Translations under genes and position numbers: made by a program | Notes under the pieces: generated by a model | Database searches by the model: none | What the model was told of the DNA's origin: nothing | Seen by the model: only the letters and a program-made list of their open reading frames with translations | DNA from: Aquanectria penicillioides | Lineage: Eukaryota > Ascomycota > Sordariomycetes > Hypocreales > Nectriaceae | DNA: 64,000 nucleotides | Direction of reading: 5' to 3' | Assembly: GCA_003415625.1 (NCBI GenBank) | Contig: PYIU01000004.1 | Coordinates: forward strand, 4,774,001 to 4,838,000 | Shown: one piece after another, positions 48,035 to 58,334 of the stretch | Layout: each line of letters begins with the position of its first letter | How positions within the stretch are numbered: the first letter of the stretch is position 1

Positions 48035-49108
48035 TAATACTATCTATCTATGATTCTTTGTATGATGGGGTGTCATATATAAAAGATGCTGATGGCGTGG
48101 GGGATGACAGGCTTTGATGGGTTTCACAACAGCTTCACTCCTACTTCCATTCCTTTCCTGCTTTCGTTTTCTCTTGGGTAGGCCATTAACCTTCAGAACG
48201 TTCGTTTTCTTAAATTAAGTTGCCATTGTTATTTTCCTTTGTCTCATAGAATAACTCTCATTTTGTTTATTTTTATATACAGTCATTACGCAAGATACAA
48301 TATCAATCCTTACCAATTACAAATAGACTGATACATGACGCTACCCTATACCATTCCCCCTCAATTAGCTGCCATTGGTACACGATAAGTGCTATCTAAA
48401 CATTCCCCCCGAGCCCGAGGCGACTTGTGGGTCAAGCTGGCTACTTTGAGGGCGCTTCCTCTTGACCGAGCCATCACTCTATTATTGAAGGTTTAATTGA
48501 CCGTGAGTTCCTTTTATCTATTCCTAAGCTACTCGTGTGCATACTTAAGTGGCTCGTTTCCCTTCTACCACCAATTTTCCATCCTGTCGACAGCTCTCTT
48601 CCTCGGTGCAGGCAGGTTTTGAGCGGCTCGAGGATTGTTGTCGGTGCATTTAGCCCCCAAGAAATACACTGCCAATACTTGGAATATGAGTAATATTCTC
48701 AAAGTATAAATTTTCTGCAAAGTAATACTTTGCATACTGCTCATAACGAACGGCCCGTGTATCAGTACATTGTGTGTGTTACTACAAACATCAATTAATT
48801 CACTTTATCGATCATTTGCACCAAGGCACTTTGATAGCGCACACACGTCTACTGGTATGTCAGCTCAAGACAATCAGTTTTCCACCTGCATGAGTGAACC
48901 AACTTCAATGTGCGTTCGAAGATAATATGAATCAATTCTATCAGAATTGAGTTGCAAATTGACTACTTTCTTGCTCCTGTCGAGCCCACGCCTATACAAG
49001 ACATGCATGGATGGTGGCCTCTTTGCCACTAACATCCAAAAAGGAGGCCGCGCAATCTAGATTCGCACAGCTAAGACAGGAAAAGAAACCAGATGGCGTC
49101 TGCACAAT

Positions 49109-49152
49109 GTCAGCCGTAGGTCAGCCGCAGGTCAGCTGCAGGCCAGCCGAAG
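49109..49152. repeat. Four tandem 11-bp units (GTCAGCCGYAG-like)
   Basis: The units are GTCAGCCGTAG, GTCAGCCGCAG, GTCAGCTGCAG and GCCAGCCGAAG, arranged head to tail without spacers. Confidence 0.8.
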
Positions 49153-49208
49153 TTGCGATAATCAGCAATGCGAAGCGGCCCCACCGCCACGGCGAGAATG
49201 GCCTTTGG

Positions 49209-49227
49209 CACACACACACACACACAC
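49209..49227. repeat. (CA)n microsatellite
   Basis: An uninterrupted CA run of 19 bases. Confidence 0.95.
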
Positions 49228-50187
49228 GAGTAACATTTCTCTCCCTCTCGCGCCTCAATCTACCTTATTTCTAAGCTTAAGGGAGAGGCTGGGAAAGTAG
49301 AGCCACAGTGTGTGCCATTTACCCCGCAACGAGATGCCTTTGATTAAACCTTCCGGGGTCACAGTCATCAGCTTAGACTTCGGGTGTTGCCCTGTAATGA
49401 TTACGTGCGCCACCTAATAAGACACGCGCTGCTTGACTCTGCATGCGACCAACCCTTTGGACTGTTGCAATACATGCCCCGGGAGCTTGGTGCGGTATCC
49501 CGGTACGAATGCCTGGTGGTGCAAGAAAACAGGGAAGCAAAAGCAACATATTCAGAGTGCACGTCCCGTCGTTAGCTTCTTATTGAGCCAATTGAGAACT
49601 CGCGTACACCTGTGGCTGTCCAATAGTCATGGGAGCAAAGTGCGCTGCATGAGTGCAGCACTCAGCAAGAGTCTTAGAGATAGCTTCAACCTGAAAACCC
49701 CGTCGCTCTGATTGGGCTCATCCGGGGCATCCGCAAAATCGTTGTTTAAAATAGAAGTCCGCGTAGTTGCTCCGCGGATTCTTCCAACCATTCCAAGACG
49801 GGACGAGGCTGAAGCAGCTACAGCCGAGGTACTCATACACCCTTCAGCTCAAACCTCTACCCCATTTGTCGTTGTACAACACTAACAGCTTGTAGTGGCT
49901 TTGGAACGCATCCACAATGCACTTCGCCCTCAGCTGGCGGGCGCCATCAAGATGCGTGGCTCCGAGGCTGTCGTGAGATTGGTCAAATATTTCAAATTCT
50001 CACCGCGCTCGGTCGAGTGGCGTCGCAGTGCACAATCATCAACTCTTGCAAAGCAGGCTGGCCTTGGCGGTGTCCTCAAAGCAGGTTGTGAGGGGTTTGC
50101 TAAAAATGACGGTACCCCCAGGAAGTGTGGATTGTTGTGGCGTTGGTTGCTCCTCAACAGTTCCTCGCAACTTCGCAAAGACTGGCA

Positions 50188-52280
50188 ATGGAGTCTCTGA
50201 CAGAGCATCCGGCCGCGTCAATGTCGACCACGGGCCGCTCGCGGCATTGGCTAGGCAGTCCAAAGCAAACGCTGTTCTCAGTGTTGCTGTTGATCCCGTT
50301 TAATTTAGTCGCCGCCGCCAACCCCAGGGACGACTTCTGTCGGAGGTTCTCACACCAGTCGACAGTTGTCGATGATAAGCTCTACATCGACGGCGGTTAT
50401 GTCAATTATAAAGACTTTCCAGGGAATCCGAAAAACAACTCTAGTAAGCGAATCCTGCACGGCGCGGTCGACACAAGACTGATGCGGCAACACAGACACT
50501 TGGCTCGGATATCACGATCTCAATGATACTCTAACCCCTTTGAACATCAGTTTAAACAAGCATGACAGGCAAGTCAGCTCTCGCAGCTCGTGCTGGCATG
50601 CTAACATTTTCGCCCCGCAGCATTCCAACAGTCTCTGGTGGCGTTCTGTGGCCAGATGACGTCGACAAGCGATTCTACCTCTACGGCGGCGAGTGGAATG
50701 AAGGATACCCGTCACAAAGCTATCGACTATGGGGCTACGATATCATATACGACAAATGGGAAGACTTTGGAGAGCCAAAATTCAGCACCTCGCCGCAAAT
50801 CGCCGGTTATGGTGCTGGCGTCGGCGTGTCAAAGACAGGCATGGGCTATTATTACGGGGGATGGGTCAGCAATCGGTCGATGAGTGGGTGGTCCAAAGAC
50901 CGAACAATGGTCTCGAGCTTCTATTCATACGACTACGACAACAAAAAATTCGACTCCCCAGACCCTCCAGACAACAAGCCAAGAGCCGAAGGCGGCATGG
51001 TGTGGATCCCAGCTGGCGACAACAAAGGGCTCCTAGTATACATGGGAGGTGTTGTCGGCGGGGAGCTCAATGTCACAAGTTCTTCGGAGAGCGAAGGCAC
51101 AAAAACTACAACTACCATCGTAGAGTCTCCTCAGCCGTTCGACCAGATCTTTGTCTACGATGCCCAGCAAAGTCAATGGTACTCACAGAATACAACAGGA
51201 GTGATACCCCAAAGCAGACGGCAGTTCTGCATGGATGTGGCTTGGGCGCCCGACAAGTCAAGTTTCAACATGTAAGGATTCAACATGCTACTCGAATCAG
51301 ACAAGACACTCTCTCTAAACAGGAAACACAGTTACCTCTGGGGAGGCCGAGCCGTGTACCCTCCGTTGACGAACGCAACCTCATACAGCGATGTGTATAT
51401 CTTGACTATGCCCTCCTTCATCTGGGTCAAGGTCTTGCCCGACAATTTTGGCAACGCCACAGGGACGAGGAACGGTCGTTACGGTTCCTCTTGCAACATG
51501 GTCAAGCACATGTCGCAGCTATTTGTGCTCGGTGGCACTTTCACCGCCCACGACGAATGTGATGTGCCCAACTGGTGGGGGATACACGACTTCTGGACCG
51601 GCACGTTCCCCAACGCGGGCGACAACACCACGACCTACTGGGCAGGATTCAACGAGAACGTCACCACCAACGTCGTTCCCCTCAACGTCTACAATGTCAC
51701 TGGAGGAAACAAAAACGGCGGTGCGACAGTCACCAAGCCCAAGGACGGCTTCAGCACAGCCAACCAGCCGCTCGCCGCGCTATTCACCCGGAGGCCCAAC
51801 CCGGAACGCACGCCGACCCGCGAGATCCCTGGCGAGAGCGTCTCGTCCACGGATTCGGACAAGAAGTCTAAACTCAGCACCGGCGCCATTGTTGGCATCG
51901 CAATCGGCGGTGCCGTGGCATTGGCACTGATCATGTATCTATGGTATCGCTTCGGCAAGACCGTCGTCCAGCGTCGCGAGCTGCGGCGCCAGTCGGAAGT
52001 GGCAGAGCAGGTTCAGCAAGTCCAACAGATGCAACAAGCTCAGCAAGCACAGCAGTTTCAGCAGCAGAACCATCAGTCTTACTACGGCGGCAGCACCGTG
52101 GGCAGCCAGAGCATCGTCACCCCGCAGTCACCCATACAACAATGGAACATGGCGACCACCCCAGGATCACCAGATACAGATCCGTATCCTCCAGTAGCGC
52201 CTACAGAGCTGCCCGCTCACGACGACGGCAGCATGATGCATACCAAGCCGTCATCTCCACATGGCCATCCCTTGCATTAA
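50188..52280 (+). CDS. Kelch-repeat single-pass membrane protein (645 aa)
   Basis: Exons are 50,188-50,443, 50,496-50,568, 50,621-51,271 and 51,323-52,280, all in phase. The intron at 50,569-50,620 starts with GC (AG|GCAAGT), a GC-AG intron, with a TGCTAAC branch site; the others are GT-AG. A signal peptide (TLFSVLLLIPFNLVAA) ends near residue 46. Kelch blades follow: VVDDKLYIDGGYVNY, NTWLGYHDL, SGGVLWPDDVDKRFYLYGGE, GMVWIPAGDNKGLLVYMGGV, QFCMDVAWA...YLWGG and SQLFVLGGTF. A single transmembrane helix (IVGIAIGGAVALALIMYLWY) is at about 513-535, followed by a basic stop and a Gln-rich tail at 556-578. N-glycosylation sites are frequent outside. This is the fungal family of secreted or plasma-membrane kelch proteins; its ligand is unknown. 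An alternative start at 50,221 (Met12) gives a cleaner signal peptide. Confidence 0.85.
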
Positions 52281-53015
52281 GTCTTGACCTCTCTAAACAG
52301 CTAGTAAACAGTAGAGGGAAAGCTATCATCCGAGTTCGGAAAATGTGGGAATAAGAAACAAGGAGGGGAACTGGGCGAGCATAAGCAATTTGGGCACCAG
52401 CTCGCAGAGTGAGCTGTATCATTCTATATATCGATTGAGATAGGCTTCAGATATTAGTTTATTGAAGCTTTTAAGGAACAAGTTTTTGGTCAATAGTTTA
52501 ATTGCAGACAGGCAACATCCCATATCTGATGGAACCACCCAGAATACAGTAAGATTCAGTTCTTCCAACAATACTCTGATGAGTGCCTTGGCTTTGAAGA
52601 AAACAAACCCGATCCCGACTCTACTCGTCGCATCATCGAGTCCACACTAGCCTAGCTTTCTGACTTACCATGGAAGTGATAAGTATCCGAGACCTACGGA
52701 CAGCATCCGGCGAAGCAGGTAAATTTTAGTTTGACACAACAGTTTCAATTTATTAGTATGTAAACCTCGTAAAAACGATCGTTGAGCTAGCCATGTAGAA
52801 CCATTAATCTGCACAACCTTAAACAGCAGCGCCATGGAAAGAAATAGGAAATAACTATGACAACCGGCCAAACTTTCAACACTTCAACATGATGTTGCCA
52901 GTTCAAGAAATAGATACCTTGTTAAGCAATCTGATGTGTTCCTCAAAGTCTTCATCTCCCTCATTGCCGTGCAACACATTTGTTCATTATTCATCTTACT
53001 CCATAACTCTCTCAG
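52281..53015. other. Convergent intergenic region (3' ends of kelch and sulfatase genes)
   Basis: A 735-bp gap with short frames only. It must hold the two 3' UTRs; no other signal is seen. Confidence 0.5.
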
Positions 53016-55583
53016 CTAACTATTGAGTGTACCAATCTCCGCCGATGTAAGATTGCGGGCCGTCTCTTCCATCTCTGCGATGGTCGTGTTCCGCTGGGCT
53101 AGTGTGCCCTGATTCTCAGCATTAGGGGAGACGTCCTTGGACGATGTCGTGGATGGCGTTGTGTAATAGTCAATGTGGTTTCGGTAAGCACCACCCAGCG
53201 CTCGCGACGATTCTGGTAGGAAGGGCTCTTCATTATCTGCGACCTGAACCTGGAGGCACTCTTTGAACTGAACATCAGGTATGTTTGCGAAGAAATCATC
53301 ATACTTTGTAGCCATGGCCGTATCCAGACTCTGGAAAACGGCACCCGAGTCGGGGCAATTGTCGCCAGACTCACAGCTGCTCTCGAGCACTGTCCATGGA
53401 TTGCGACAAACATCGCGCTGGCAAGACTTTGTCACCAGCAAGAGTGCATTGAGTCGGTGGATGAGCCGGGTGGTGTAGTTGGTGGGGTTGGTAGAATAGG
53501 CAAGGTTCACGACCTCGTAAGGATCCGTCTGCATTGAACGTGTTGCTTAGTATTCCGAAAATTGCTGTTGGAAAGAGAAGCAGTGTATGATATTGACTCA
53601 CCTGTGTGTTGTATAGCTCAGTATCGCCAGTGCACCATTTAGTGTACAGCCACGATGAGTCTTCTCCCACAATACGCACTGCCTTGTAGCTGTTGTTCTT
53701 ATTACCTGATTGCGTTGGTGACTCCACTTCTCCGTTACCCCAGAACTCTATGTTGATGATGTCACGGTGGCCGGAGCCTGTGCTGTTGTATGGGTCATGC
53801 CAATCATCCAAGAGACTTCGTCCATCTAAGAAGACTGGGAGATCATCGCTGTCGACATTTGCAATGTCCAAAAATGTCGGTGCCAGATCAAGATGAGCTC
53901 CTGGGAGTCGTGAAACCACCCCTTCTGGCACATTAGGGCCTCTTACAATGAATGGGACATTAGTGTCAGTAACGTAGGGTAAAGTCTTTCCGGCTGTGAC
54001 GCGGTATTGGCCTAGGTGATATCCATTATCGGACGAGAGGATGACTGTATCAAGTGATTATCTCAGCAAGTCCCATCTTGTAAAAAGATACATAATACGT
54101 ACAGTACGTGTTATTAAGTGCATTGTTTGTCTCAAGCACCTCAATTAGGTCGTGCACAATCTCGTCTACGCCCTGGAGGGCCTGAATTCGACGCCGGTAA
54201 TGAAGATTAATCCGCTCGATCTGGGCCTCAGTCAGGGTGTCCAGGTTTTTGATCCACGATGGCTTGCCGTCGGTGGCAGACTGGTTTGGATTGAAGTTCT
54301 CGTCCTGGGGCGCAGTGAGATCTGGGTAATCATTTATGTGTCTCGCCTGTGGCATTGGCAAAGCAGCACCGACCCGCACATGGGGTGCAACCGTAGCAAC
54401 CGTCAGGAAAAATGGGTCGTCTTGGCTCTCCGTTAGATACTGAAGCCTGGCGGTTCTGCGAGTGAAGTAAGTACACTTCCCGTCTGTAATATAGGGAGGA
54501 TTCCTACGCTTTCGCGCGAAGCACATCTGTCTGGTGATAGCCTTCATAAAAGACGGGGGTTTCTCCGTTTTTAGAGAAGATTGGTGCATTGTACGTGTAC
54601 ATCCACGGGTCGACCTAATGAATCGTCAGATTTTAGATCCTTCCATCATGTGGCTTCTGAGCGTGAAACAAACCAGAGAATCAATGTGGTCCCAGCCTGG
54701 AGGGGTCTCCTTGTAAAGTGCTCGGTTATAGCCATTCAGGAACTTTCCAATGTCTGAGTTGCGCAAGATACCATCAGCATTTGTTCATTTCAACATTTGC
54801 AAGAACCACAGGCATACATTCTGTGCGATATCCGGCATTTCCGAGCCAGATTGGGAGGTAACTGTCGCCAAGTCCTGCGAGACGCCACTTCTCGTAATCG
54901 CCCCTGAAATCGCCTCGTCAGTAACAGCGCCACGCCACATCTCGTCTTTACAAACTCGGTTAGTTGGCTCAGCTGCCCCAAACTTCCTCTGCAGAAGAGC
55001 GCCTCTGATAACCCATGACAAACCGCTCGCATACTCGTGCCACTCAAAATCAAATTAAATATAGGCACAAAAGTTATAGAGCAAAACGCCTTGCGTTTGG
55101 AACAAGATATGGACACTGATAAGGCCACTTCTTTGTCTCCTTTTGGCGCTTCGCCAACAGTAGGAGAGAACGAATGACACCAGTTTCGTGACGGCTTAGG
55201 TGGTTTTTAACACCACTTCTGCAGCAGAGAGGCGGTACTTGGGGCAGCCAAGGCCAGCCACAGTTGATATGCATCCACAAGACTTACCCCGGATTCCTCA
55301 CATGAGTGATGTTCGTATTGTGTCCATGCTGGCCGCGAAAAAGGGAAGATCGACTGGGGCAACAGTTTGAAATTGTGGCAAAATGGTTTTTGAATGTTGT
55401 TCCTTTATCCACCAGCAACTCCTGCACATACGGCATGTAATCTAGCGAGTTTAGGTGAAGGTCCTGGTCATCAGTAAAGATGAAGACGATATTGGGTCGA
55501 TCCGCGGAGCAGCATGACTCTTCAGCCGCAACGCTAATCGCGAAAGTGATTGCGCCAAGCAAAATCTTGGGTAGAGATACCAT
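53016..55583 (-). CDS. Secreted arylsulfatase-type sulfatase (625 aa, seven exons)
   Basis: Exons from 5' to 3' on the minus strand: 55,583-55,288, 54,903-54,818, 54,753-54,674, 54,614-54,508, 54,455-54,103, 54,044-53,602 and 53,528-53,016, all in phase. The first intron is unusually long (384 bp); the others are 52-73 bp. Residues 1-20 are a signal peptide. RPNIVFIFTDDQD (D38, D39) supplies metal ligands, and C74-C-P-S-R78 is the formylglycine signature of type I sulfatases. SSDNGYHLG (about 311-319) supplies the later Asp-Asn metal ligands. KFLNGY and PPGWD are also conserved in fungal arylsulfatases. It would hydrolyse sulfate esters outside the cell or in a secretory compartment; the substrate is unknown. 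A promoter array of five TGACG-type elements lies 75-160 bp upstream. The gene appears intact. The upstream Met at 55,607 would place eight polar residues before the signal peptide, so 55,583 is preferred. Confidence 0.88.
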
Positions 55584-55657
55584 GATGTTCGTTTTTGTTC
55601 CTATCAAAATTGAGGCACGCTAAGGAACTAAAAATCCATAATGAGGGGGGTATTAGT

Positions 55658-55743
55658 TGACGTGATGTAATTCGAATTGACGCGATGCAAGTGAGTATGG
55701 CGCGATGCAGGTATGACGCGATGGTGATAAAGTTGACGTGCTG
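55658..55743. promoter_or_regulatory. Five 10-bp TGACGYGATG-like elements at ~20-bp spacing upstream of the sulfatase
   Basis: Elements: 55,658 TGACGTGATG, 55,678 TGACGCGATG, 55,698 TGGCGCGATG, 55,714 TGACGCGATG, 55,734 TGACGTGCTG. Start-to-start spacing is 20, 20, 16 and 20 bp. The array lies 75-160 bp before the sulfatase ATG at 55,583. TGACG is a bZIP (CRE/ATF-type) half site. Regular two-turn spacing suggests cooperative binding, although a decayed tandem duplication gives the same picture. Confidence 0.6.
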
Positions 55744-55854
55744 TTGGTTTTCGGTCAAGGAACCCGCCTGACGTAGGATTCAGAGTTGTCACCTGGACTG
55801 TCAACTTCTTGTTAGGGAACCAGCTAGGCCCTAATAGGTATTAATGAAATTCCG

Positions 55855-56121
55855 TCATAATGCACCTTGATCGCAGATTCGCTGGTAGCATCGGCCGATG
55901 AGGTCCCAGTAAGTCCTATCGCAGGAAAATTGATTCGTATCGTAAAAAGCATTTAGCATAGTGCAATAGCTGTAATCTCGAGTATTGTTAATTCTCCGAG
56001 ATTTCTTACCATCATATCTCCATTGCCTTGAAGTATAGTTAAATACACATTTGTGTATCTTTCTGCTTGATGCGGTCTTGGTCGGTGCAGCTCCGACTGT
56101 GGCAACCTTGATGTTCATCAA
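55855..56121 (-). CDS. Possible exon of a small cysteine-containing protein
   Basis: The minus-strand frame has 88 codons with five Cys and many aromatic residues (KCVFNYTSRQW, YSYCTMLNAFYDTNQFSCDRT, IGRCYQRICDQGAL, stop). The frame opens with TTG at 56,121; its first ATG is the next codon. No signal peptide is present in this exon, so a first exon upstream would be needed if it is secreted; I did not find a convincing one. It may be a chance frame. Confidence 0.25.
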   Translation of the reverse strand: MMNIKVATVGAAPTKTASSRKIHKCVFNYTSRQWRYDGKKSRRINNTRDYSYCTMLNAFYDTNQFSCDRTYWDLIGRCYQRICDQGAL

Positions 56122-56886
56122 GTAATTATCGAAAACTCTATCAGTGGAGAATTTTCATAACCCTGTTAGCCGCCAAATAATGCGGGGACTGCAACTCTGA
56201 CTACCATTAAGGTCACCCTCACCTAGTCCATAATCCTCTCCAATATTTACCGCATGACCTGCAGCGCATCTCTTTCTGCTTGATTGGACTCACCGCTTGA
56301 CAGATTCAATTCCCGGTCCTTGCCGTCCAAATTCTCTGTCCATTTCACTTGTCTAAATTATTTGTTCGGCCTTGACTTCCTATTTAGGACCCGCATCATT
56401 TCCTAATCTTTTGACTTCCTATGATATCGCCTTATCGACTCCTTGCAAATCGGCTGTGGGTGGTAGCCATGTTGGTTGTACTATCGTCGCCGTCAGCATA
56501 TTCATCCTCCCCACTCACCGGCCATTACCAACATCAATGCACTCACATACAACGAATACGGGAAGGTAATGTGGCATCACATGAAGTGATTTAATGATTT
56601 AAACATGTCTTTTCTTGCTCCACCCCAGAAATAAGCTTGCGTAATCCCTATCTTAGTTACCATGTTACGAAGACCGCCTGCAACCACTACGGCCTTGGCA
56701 GCTAGCTAGTAGAATGAAGATCCTAGAACGTGTCTTATGAATTTAGCGAGCCCATATGTATGACCGACTGCCTCGACGTACGGCTTTAGTTGGCTTCGCC
56801 AGAGTTTGGAATGAACTCATTAGTGAATGAGTGGAGAAGACATATGGAACGGACCGCCAAAATGGACAATTATAAAACCTGCAAAG

Positions 56887-57523
56887 TCAAGAACCGGACA
56901 TGAATAAAAAAATGTAGTTTTCATATTGCTGAATTTGAGGACTCTTTAGGTCATTGCATGAATAAAATTCATTAACCTCGACCGTACTCAAGTGATTAAT
57001 AAGGTGATCCACCTGACCCAGTTCGCAATTGCACGCTCGCCAAAACTGTCGGCCCAAGAAGAAAGGCGATTGGGGTTTCTGAAAGAGGATATCTAATCCA
57101 GGTCTCCCCAAACTGCTTCTTGACCGTTGATTCATCTGGAAGCGGATCTTGGGGAGGCCCGGCTAGCAAAGGCGGCCGGAAGAAGTAGAAGCAAAAAGGC
57201 TTCTCTTCCTATTAGCCCAGGACTTTTATCAACACAATGCCTTACCCTTGTTGAGAGAAGACACTTCAACCTGTAAAGTCCCGAACAATACGCCATTTTC
57301 ATCCCAACTTCTGCTGCGATGAGGTGAAGAGCCCTATATGCTCGGCCATGGTGACAGCCCGGACGAGATAAGACCAGCCGACGTTGTCAACGCCATTCTG
57401 GTGGTAGATGACTGCTAGAATGCACCCCGCTTGGACAGTTGGGATTTTTCCTTGAGCAACTTGAGCTCCCAGAGTCTTCTTGCCTCGGTCAGAAACTGGT
57501 AACAGAGATTCGATGGGTTCCAC
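56887..57523 (-). pseudogene. Fragment of a fungal transcription-factor middle homology region
   Basis: The minus-strand frame at 57,523-57,299 reads GKIPTVQAGCILAVIYHQNG, VDNVGWSYLVRAVTMAEHIGLF. This fits the (I/V)QA..L....Y......GW.Y...A..MA...GLF pattern of the fungal-specific regulator domain. A second frame (57,135-56,887: FWRACNCELGQVDHLINHLS) follows after a gap that would need an intron or frameshift. No zinc cluster is found upstream as far as the next gene. It is a partial, probably dead copy beside another broken regulator. Confidence 0.5.
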
Positions 57524-58334
57524 TATTCAGATCGGTTCTTGATGAAAGTGCATGCGGCCTAGAGCCTGGATTGACAACTTTGATTATTGCTTTTTTTTTT
57601 TTAAATTTACGGCGCCGGAGGCAACGCCCTGAGGCGCCGTGGCTGAGAGTCGTCTTCTAGAGGGTATCTGTCCATTTCTCGCAACTCTCCTGTGGGCGAT
57701 TGTCTCCTCGACGTCCAGTGAGGTTTGGATTTTGCTCCGAGTGCTACCCGGGATCAATCAAAAGCCAATTCGGGGCTCTGAGCATGAGCATAACGACTCA
57801 AGCCTCCCCGGAACATTATTTTCCCACACAACGATCTTTGCCATAGATTTATCTCCATTTTCTCTTGGCGGGCGGTGACTTGTCACGCTGCGGCTGAGCT
57901 GTTTCACACTGAGCGAGTGGACTATCTAGCTGCCTGATGATGTCCCGGTTGCGGCACCGAATGCTATTCCACGCAACTTGGTTGAGGTTATCACTAACAA
58001 AGTAGCATTCCTACTCAACAGTTTGTGTAGTTCACTTACTGTCGTTCCCCACACGTCTAGAGACATCGCTCGCCACCTCCCTCGGCCGCTTGCACAACTA
58101 CCTCCGTCGCGTCGTCCGCACACCAATAAAGAGTTTCGGGCTCCTCTCCGTTCGCTACAGCCAATCGTCTTGCCCTGACATAAGTAATTGGGCATTTGTG
58201 GCGTAAGATAAACCCCTCATCTCGGTTGACAAGTTCCAGGACGCAAACCTACTGGCTATCAAGTCATTTGTGCAGGCCGGGTATGGCAACCGTGGCGCTG
58301 TGTCCAACTGTCATCCAGCGCAACTCGAGACCAC

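Larger units (their letters stand above)
48035..50187. other. Intergenic, 2.1 kb, no supported gene
   Basis: The PI-PLC 3' UTR lies at the start. The rest holds short frames only, plus the tandem repeat at 49,109 and the CA repeat at 49,209. The last 200 bp are the presumed kelch gene promoter; an in-frame ATG at 50,125 would lengthen that protein by 21 residues. Confidence 0.5.
55584..58334. other. Intergenic region holding a motif array, a possible small gene and a regulator fragment
   Basis: Apart from the three features listed separately (55,658, 55,855 and 56,887), no gene is supported. A T-run followed by AAATTTACGG at about 57,590 resembles a T-run plus AAATTTCGTGG at about 62,216. 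Confidence 0.4.

Noticed and set aside
50729..51562. A 277-codon plus-strand frame overlapping the kelch exon
   Set aside because: Arg/Gln-rich shadow in another frame; it spans the 51,272-51,322 intron and lacks kelch motifs.
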